Assembly (NCBI RefSeq): GCF_002479325.1
Contig: NZ_DLMO01000100.1
Location: forward strand, 1-11,455
Reading direction: 5' to 3'
Source: Brevundimonas sp. UBA7534
GTDB taxonomy: Bacteria; Pseudomonadota; Alphaproteobacteria; Caulobacterales; Caulobacteraceae
Length of the DNA stretch: 11,455 nucleotides
The notes beneath the pieces were generated by a model, which had not been told where the DNA came from, made no database searches, and saw only the letters and a list, made by a program, of their open reading frames with translations. The position numbers and the translations under genes were made by a program. Below, piece after piece: positions 5,770 to 11,455 of the stretch. How positions within the stretch are numbered: position 1 is the stretch's first letter; each line of letters starts with the position of its first letter.

Positions 5770-6966
5770 ATGAAACTCGGCACCCCGCTTTCCGACAGCG
5801 CCGTTCGCGTGATGCTGCTGGGCTCCGGCGAACTCGGCAAGGAGGTCGCCATCGAGCTCCAACGTCTGGGCGTCGAGGTCATCGCCGTCGACCGCTATCC
5901 CAACGCCCCGGCCATGCAGGTCGCGCACCGCAGTCACGTCATCCCGATGACGGACGCCCAGGTGTTGAACGGCGTCATCCTGGCCGAGGCGCCGCATATC
6001 ATCGTCCCCGAGATCGAGGCCATCGCCACCGATGTCCTGGCCGGCATCGAGGCCGCCGGCCTGGCCCGCGTCATCCCCACCGCGCGCGCCACCCAGCTGA
6101 CCATGAACCGCGAGGGCATCCGCCGCCTGGCCGCCGAGGAGTTGGGCCTTCCCACCAGCCCCTACGCCTTCGCCGGCAGCGCGATGGAACTGGGCGAGGC
6201 TGCCGCGCGCATCGGCCTGCCGGTCTTCGTCAAGCCGGTCATGTCGTCCTCAGGCAAGGGCCAGTCGATGATCGACGCCCTGGAGGACGCCCCCAACGCC
6301 TGGGCCTACGCCCAATCCGGCGGCCGCGTCGACACCGCCCGCGTCATCGTCGAGGGCCGCATCGACTTCGATTTCGAGATCACCCTGCTGACCGTACGGT
6401 CGCTGGGCGCCAACGGCCAGGTCCGCACCGACTTCTGCGCCCCCATCGGCCACCGTCAGGTCAAGGGCGACTATGTCGAGAGCTGGCAGCCCCAGGCCAT
6501 GACGCCCGCCGCCCTGAAATCCGCCCAGGACATCGCCGGCAAGGTGACGGATGCCCTGGGCGGCCTGGGGGTCTTCGGCGTGGAGCTGTTCGTCAAGGGC
6601 GACCAGGTCTGGTTCTCCGAGGTCTCGCCTCGCCCGCACGACACCGGCCTGGTCACCCTGGCCACCCAGACGATGAGCGAATTCGCCCTGCACGCCCGCG
6701 CCATCCTGGGCCTGCCGGTCGACGTGACCCAGCGCGAACCGGGCGCCAGCGCCGTCATCTATGGCGGCGTGGAGGCGCAAGGCGTCGCCTTCGAAGGCGT
6801 CGCGGAGGCCCTCTCGGTCCCGACCGCCGACCTGCGACTGTTCGGCAAGCCGGAGAGTTTCGAGCGACGGCGCATGGGCGTGGCGACCGCGCGCGGCGCG
6901 ACCGTGGAACAAGCCCGCGAACGGGCGCGCGAAGCCGCGGGCCGGGTCCGGCCGGTCGTCGGCTGA
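5770..6966 (+). CDS. purT: Formate-dependent phosphoribosylglycinamide formyltransferase (GAR transformylase 2)
   Basis: PurT makes formyl-GAR from GAR, formate and ATP, the folate-independent route for the third step of purine synthesis in the cytoplasm. The 398 residues are a normal ATP-grasp length. Motifs in order: LLGSGELGKEVAIELQRLG at 16-34 (N-terminal Rossmann-like domain), ATQLTMNREGIRRLAAEELG near 107-126, and the ATP-grasp loop FVKPVMSSSGKGQS at 153-166. These are followed by IDFDFEITLLTVR at 198-210, FCAPIGHRQVKGDYVESWQP at 222-241, and the metal-binding strand WFSEVSPRPHDTG at 281-293. ATG at 5770 has AGGA about eight bases before it. The gene is isolated between two large inverted repeats and is convergent with the S41 peptidase gene. 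No riboswitch or PurR-like site was seen upstream. Confidence 0.97.
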   Translation: MKLGTPLSDSAVRVMLLGSGELGKEVAIELQRLGVEVIAVDRYPNAPAMQVAHRSHVIPMTDAQVLNGVILAEAPHIIVPEIEAIATDVLAGIEAAGLARVIPTARATQLTMNREGIRRLAAEELGLPTSPYAFAGSAMELGEAAARIGLPVFVKPVMSSSGKGQSMIDALEDAPNAWAYAQSGGRVDTARVIVEGRIDFDFEITLLTVRSLGANGQVRTDFCAPIGHRQVKGDYVESWQPQAMTPAALKSAQDIAGKVTDALGGLGVFGVELFVKGDQVWFSEVSPRPHDTGLVTLATQTMSEFALHARAILGLPVDVTQREPGASAVIYGGVEAQGVAFEGVAEALSVPTADLRLFGKPESFERRRMGVATARGATVEQARERAREAAGRVRPVVG

Positions 6967-6992
6967 CGTCCATTCGACGTTCAGTCTAACGT

Positions 6993-7122
6993 CGTCCTTC
7001 CGGGGCGTCCGTGAGGACGAACCCGGAACCCAGGAGGCGAGCCTCCAGAGTCGAACCCGGCCTGTAGCGTGACTGAAGCCCTGGGTTCCGGGTTCTTCGC
7101 TACGCTCAGCCCCGGAATGACG
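6993..7122. repeat. Second two-armed intergenic inverted repeat between purT and the S41 gene
   Basis: Inner arms of 16 bases, GAACCCGGAACCCAGG (7019-7034) and its exact complement at 7080-7095, are enclosed by outer arms CGTCCTTCCGGGGC (6993-7006) and GCCCCGGAATGACG (7109-7122), which pair with one mismatch. The segments between the arms differ: the left one holds a hairpin GTCC-GTGA-GGAC (7007-7018), and the right one reads TGAGCGTAGCGAA on the minus strand. The plan is that of the repeat at 5602-5750, though the arm sequences differ. It lies between convergent genes and so could act as a two-way transcription barrier. Confidence 0.85.
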
Positions 7123-7158
7123 GGCTAGGCATGCCCAGGCCCCTGCATGTCGATAGAC

Positions 7159-8442
7159 CTAGCGATCCAAGACGGCTGCGGCTGCGGCCGTCGAGCCCAC
7201 CCCCTCCAGCGCCGCGATGGCGGCGGCTAAGGTCGGGTCATCGCCCGACCGGCGTTGGGCCAGGGTGCGCGGCGCCGGCACGTCGGGCGTCACGCCCCGT
7301 TTTTCCAGCCGCACCCCGCCCCGAGTGACGAAGTCCGACCGGCTCAGCGTCAGCCGACCGCCGTCCGGCAGGTCCGTATCCTGGGCGATCAGGACCGAAC
7401 CGCCCGTCGTCTCCCCGACCACCAGACCGCGCCCGGCTTCCTGAAGGGCCGCGGGGGTCAGCTCGGCGGCGCTGCGGCTGGCCCGGTCCACCAAGACGGC
7501 GACCGGATTGGCCACCGGTCCGTCGTGATCGCCGCAATCCCCATCGGCGCGGAGCACGATGGCGCGTCCGGATCGGGTGGTGCGCGTCGCCCACGCCTGT
7601 CCGCGCGGCAGAAAGCAGGTCAGCACCGACTCCGCCTCCCACAGGCGACCGCCGGGATTGGCGCGCAGATCCAGGATCACGTCCACCTCCGGGGCCAATC
7701 CGTCCAGCTGGCTTCCGACCCAGCGACCCAGCCCCTCGTCGAACTGCTCGACCGTCAGGACCAGGACGCGCGGCCGCGAGCGGTCGGCCACGAACGGCTG
7801 CGGCCCGTCCATCAGGCGCGGCGTCACCGTCACGTCGCGGCGCGCGCCGGTCTCGTCGGTCAGGGCCAGCTGGACCGGCCGGCCGTCGAACACCTCAACG
7901 TCGGCGCCCCAGGCCCGGCCGTCCAGGGTGTTCAGGGTCCAGCCGATCTGCACGCCGGCGGCCTCGGCGGGCGATCCGGGCCGCACCCGCTCCACCGTCC
8001 AGACGTCGCGCTGCTCTCCCGCCATCAGGGTCAGCCCCATGACGGCGCGGCGCTGGTACTGGCGGTCCTGGCGACGCACGGCGGCTGGCGGACTGGCGCC
8101 CGCGTGGCCGTCGTCCAGCAGGTCCAGCATCTCGTTCAACACATGATAGAGCGCGCGGTCGTCGGCGGCGGCCAGCGCCTGCGGCCGGAACCGCTCGCGC
8201 GCCGCGCGCCAGTCCACGCCATGAAGGCTCGGATCGTAATAGCCGCGCCGCACTTCGTCCCAGACGCGGTCGAAGACGCGCCGGTTCATGCGCGCGCGGT
8301 CCGGGTCGATCGGCGCGGCCTCGGCGGAGGCTGCGGCCGATACGGCGACGGCCTGCCGCGTCGCCGCCGACGAAGGCGCCGTCGTCAGCGCCAGCCCGAT
8401 CAGGACGACGCCCAACAGCCCACGATGCGCTGCCCGGTTCAT
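7159..8442 (-). CDS. Secreted PDZ-containing S41-family peptidase
   Basis: This 427-residue protein is exported: the N-terminus (MNRAAHRG, then a hydrophobic stretch to about residue 20) and a TAPSSAA cleavage region form a type I signal peptide. An N-terminal helical part carries DDGHAGAS with H113. Residues about 132-180 form a PDZ domain (RPGSPAEAAGVQIGWTLNTLDG). The S41 core follows with VILDLRANPGG at 255-265, the serine motif SRSAAE (S324) and VVGETTGGS at 341-349. In C-terminal-processing proteases a lysine sits 25 residues after the serine; here that place is S349, so the protein resembles the tricorn/IRBP-like S41 branch or is a degenerate member. The substrate is unknown. ATG at 8442 is chosen because it begins the signal peptide. 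The 109-base divergent gap to the HAD gene shows no convincing promoter. Confidence 0.88.
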   Translation of the reverse strand: MNRAAHRGLLGVVLIGLALTTAPSSAATRQAVAVSAAASAEAAPIDPDRARMNRRVFDRVWDEVRRGYYDPSLHGVDWRAARERFRPQALAAADDRALYHVLNEMLDLLDDGHAGASPPAAVRRQDRQYQRRAVMGLTLMAGEQRDVWTVERVRPGSPAEAAGVQIGWTLNTLDGRAWGADVEVFDGRPVQLALTDETGARRDVTVTPRLMDGPQPFVADRSRPRVLVLTVEQFDEGLGRWVGSQLDGLAPEVDVILDLRANPGGRLWEAESVLTCFLPRGQAWATRTTRSGRAIVLRADGDCGDHDGPVANPVAVLVDRASRSAAELTPAALQEAGRGLVVGETTGGSVLIAQDTDLPDGGRLTLSRSDFVTRGGVRLEKRGVTPDVPAPRTLAQRRSGDDPTLAAAIAALEGVGSTAAAAAVLDR

Positions 8443-8551
8443 GACGACGTTCTCGGCAATATCGGCGGGCGCATCAAGTCGCGTCGTCGAGCCGCGCTTG
8501 CTTCGGCGCGCGGGCGGCGTCAAACAGCCCCTCCCCGTCCCCGGAGCGACC

Positions 8552-9250
8552 ATGCCGATCACCACCGTGGGTCTCGATGCCGACGACACCCTGTGGCACA
8601 ACGAGACCATCTTCCGTCTGACCCACGCCCGCTTCGTCGACCTGCTGGACGACCACGGCGACGCCGACACGATCGAGGCCCGACTGGCGGAGATCGAGCG
8701 CCGCAACCTTCGGCTCTACGGCTATGGGATCAAGGGCTTCACCCTGTCGATGATCGAGACGGCCATGGAACTGTGCGACGGCGGCGCCCCGCCCGAGGTG
8801 GTGCGCGAAATCCTGGCCGCCGGCCGCGAGATGCTGGCCCATCCGGTCGAGACCCTGCCCGGCGTTGACGAGGTGGTCGCCCAGCTTTCCGAAAAATACC
8901 GGCTGGTCCTGATCACCAAGGGGGACCTGCTCGACCAGGAGCGCAAGCTGGCGGCTTCGGGCCTGGGCGAACGCTTCAGCGCCGTCGAGATCGTTTCGGA
9001 AAAGGACCGCGGGACATACGAGCGCGTCTTCGCCCGCCACGGCACCGGCGCCGCCGAAGCCGTCATGGCCGGCAACTCCATGAAATCGGACGTGCTTCCG
9101 GCGATCGAGGCCGGCGCCTTCGGCGTCCACATCCCCTACCACGTCACCTGGGCCCACGAACTGGCGGACGCGCCCGAGGGTCACCCTCGCTACGTCTCCC
9201 TCAGCCGCATCGGCGAACTGCCCGACTGGATCGCCGCGATCGACGCATAA
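8552..9250 (+). CDS. HAD-superfamily hydrolase (probable phosphatase)
   Basis: This 232-residue cytoplasmic protein has all four haloacid dehalogenase motifs. These are DADDTLW with nucleophile D9 and acid/base D11, LVLITKG with T122, K151 in the EKD segment, and GNSMKSD (174-180) with the metal-binding acidic residue. The region between motifs I and II (about 16-100) is a helical cap of the C1 type with LYGYGIKGFTLSMIETAMEL. This suggests a small phosphorylated substrate such as a nucleotide or sugar phosphate, as in YjjG-like enzymes, but the substrate cannot be read from sequence. ATG at 8552 has CGGAG about six bases upstream. The frame is open further upstream, but only opposite the S41 gene. 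It is transcribed divergently from that peptidase, with no evident functional link. Confidence 0.9.
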   Translation: MPITTVGLDADDTLWHNETIFRLTHARFVDLLDDHGDADTIEARLAEIERRNLRLYGYGIKGFTLSMIETAMELCDGGAPPEVVREILAAGREMLAHPVETLPGVDEVVAQLSEKYRLVLITKGDLLDQERKLAASGLGERFSAVEIVSEKDRGTYERVFARHGTGAAEAVMAGNSMKSDVLPAIEAGAFGVHIPYHVTWAHELADAPEGHPRYVSLSRIGELPDWIAAIDA

Positions 9251-9304
9251 GCTCTTGCCCCCCCGGTCCGCCCTCTCTAAACGGGCCGCTTAACCGACAA
9301 CCCA

Positions 9305-9319
9305 ATGTGAACGTCACAT
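9305..9319. promoter_or_regulatory. Perfect 15-base palindrome upstream of rraB
   Basis: ATGTGA (9305-9310) and TCACAT (9314-9319) are exact inverted repeats with spacer ACG. The site lies in the 78-base gap between the HAD gene and rraB, 9 bases before the ATG at 9329. It resembles a CRP/FNR-type site (TGTGA-N6-TCACA), but its spacer is three bases and not six, so a different dimeric regulator is more likely if it is real. No clear -10/-35 pair was seen around it. Confidence 0.35.
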
Positions 9320-9328
9320 GGCGCCGCC

Positions 9329-9691
9329 ATGAGGGCGCTTCTCGCGCGCGCGACGACCGAAGGATCGCACAGCCTCTTGAACGCCTCCGACATCAGTCAC
9401 GACGAACGCGACGCCATGGTGCGCGCGGCGCTGGCCGAACAGGGCGACAGCGGCGTGACGCCGCGCCATACGCTGTTTTACTTCTACGGCGAGGGCGACC
9501 ACGGCGACCTGAACGAGGTCGCCCGCCGCGCCGGCTTCCTGACGCGCGGCGCCGACGACATGACGGTGCTCGAGACGACGATGGCGGTGGACGAGGCGTC
9601 CTTCGCCGCCACCTCCGCCATGATGCAGACCTGGGCCGCGGCCTTCCAGCTGGACTACGACGGCTGGGAATGCGCGGTCGTGACCCATTAG
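9329..9691 (+). CDS. rraB: RraB-family protein (regulator of ribonuclease E activity B)
   Basis: The 120-residue reading has the RraB fold signature. LFYFYGEGDHGDLNEVARRAGF (about 49-70) and the C-terminal MMQTWAAAFQLDYDGWECAVVT resemble the Escherichia coli RraB segment around LAEQFDVEYDGWGTYFE. RraB binds RNase E and dampens RNA decay; that this protein does so is inference. It lacks the long acidic tail of the enterobacterial protein. The start is uncertain. ATG 9329 has no ribosome-binding site. TTG at 9377 (reading MNASDISHDERDAMV) has GAAGGA at 9359-9364, 12 bases upstream. ATG at 9416 is a third option. Homology-like sequence begins near DERDAMV, so a shorter protein is possible. carB starts 25 bases after its stop, suggesting one transcript. 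Confidence 0.8.
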   Translation: MRALLARATTEGSHSLLNASDISHDERDAMVRAALAEQGDSGVTPRHTLFYFYGEGDHGDLNEVARRAGFLTRGADDMTVLETTMAVDEASFAATSAMMQTWAAAFQLDYDGWECAVVTH

Positions 9692-9716
9692 CGTTCAATA
9701 AGAAGAAGAGCTGGCG

Positions 9717-11455
<1,739 letters not shown>

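Noticed and set aside
5685..6989. 434-codon plus-strand frame overlapping purT in another frame
   Set aside because: It is Arg/Pro/Gly-rich and motif-free, and purT occupies the same bases with full conservation.
5593..7158. CRISPR array or tandem repeats near purT
   Set aside because: The repeats are inverted and single at each location, with no regularly spaced direct repeats.
7255..8868. 537-codon plus-strand frame opposite the S41 gene
   Set aside because: It has no domains and His/Arg/Gln-rich composition, and the sense-strand S41 gene has a signal peptide, PDZ and catalytic motifs.
9305..9319. Canonical CRP site
   Set aside because: The half-sites match TGTGA/TCACA, but the spacer is three bases and not six; it is kept only as an unassigned palindrome.

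Overview
The window is dense, GC-rich bacterial chromosome with G/C-ending codons throughout. It looks like an alphaproteobacterium of the Caulobacterales, in the Caulobacter/Brevundimonas style. The clue is the order zauP-zapA-6S RNA-5-FCL together with the PurT, RraB and CarB sequence types. No species is claimed, because nothing was searched. Most genes are housekeeping: cell division, one-carbon metabolism, pentose phosphate pathway, purine and pyrimidine synthesis.

Left block (positions 1-3504, all on the minus strand, read from right to left): zauP and zapA overlap and encode a coiled-coil pair that organises the Z-ring. Next come the 6S RNA gene (ssrS), 5-formyltetrahydrofolate cyclo-ligase (fau), a VapBC toxin-antitoxin pair, a YmdB/TIGR00282 metallophosphoesterase, and an MFS transporter that runs off the left edge. 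Two points stand out here. The vapBC pair sits between fau and ymdB, has an AT-richer look than its neighbours, and the ymdB TTG start overlaps the vapC stop. The MFS reading frame is cut by a single in-frame TAG, although the same frame continues as good transporter sequence to the window edge.

Middle block (3601-7158, plus strand): transketolase (tkt) diverges from zauP across a 96-base promoter region. It is followed by formate-dependent GAR transformylase (purT). On each side of purT lies a long two-armed inverted repeat, 5602-5750 and 6993-7122. The two repeats share one architecture (outer stem, short variable segments, inner stem) but differ in sequence. They look like REPIN-type intergenic elements and probably also act as transcription barriers.

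Right block (7159-11455): a secreted PDZ/S41-family peptidase on the minus strand, with Ser where the C-terminal-processing family has its catalytic Lys, is convergent with purT. It is divergent from a HAD-family hydrolase. Then come rraB (RNase E regulator family) and carB (carbamoyl-phosphate synthase large subunit), 25 bases apart on the plus strand. carB is cut by the right edge just as its second synthase half begins. A perfect 15-base palindrome lies just before rraB.

No phage, IS element, CRISPR array, tRNA or rRNA was seen. No clearly new multi-gene system is visible. The most interesting signals are the toxin-antitoxin insertion into a conserved 6S-fau-ymdB neighbourhood, the paired intergenic repeats around purT, the nonsense-interrupted transporter and the operator-like palindromes.
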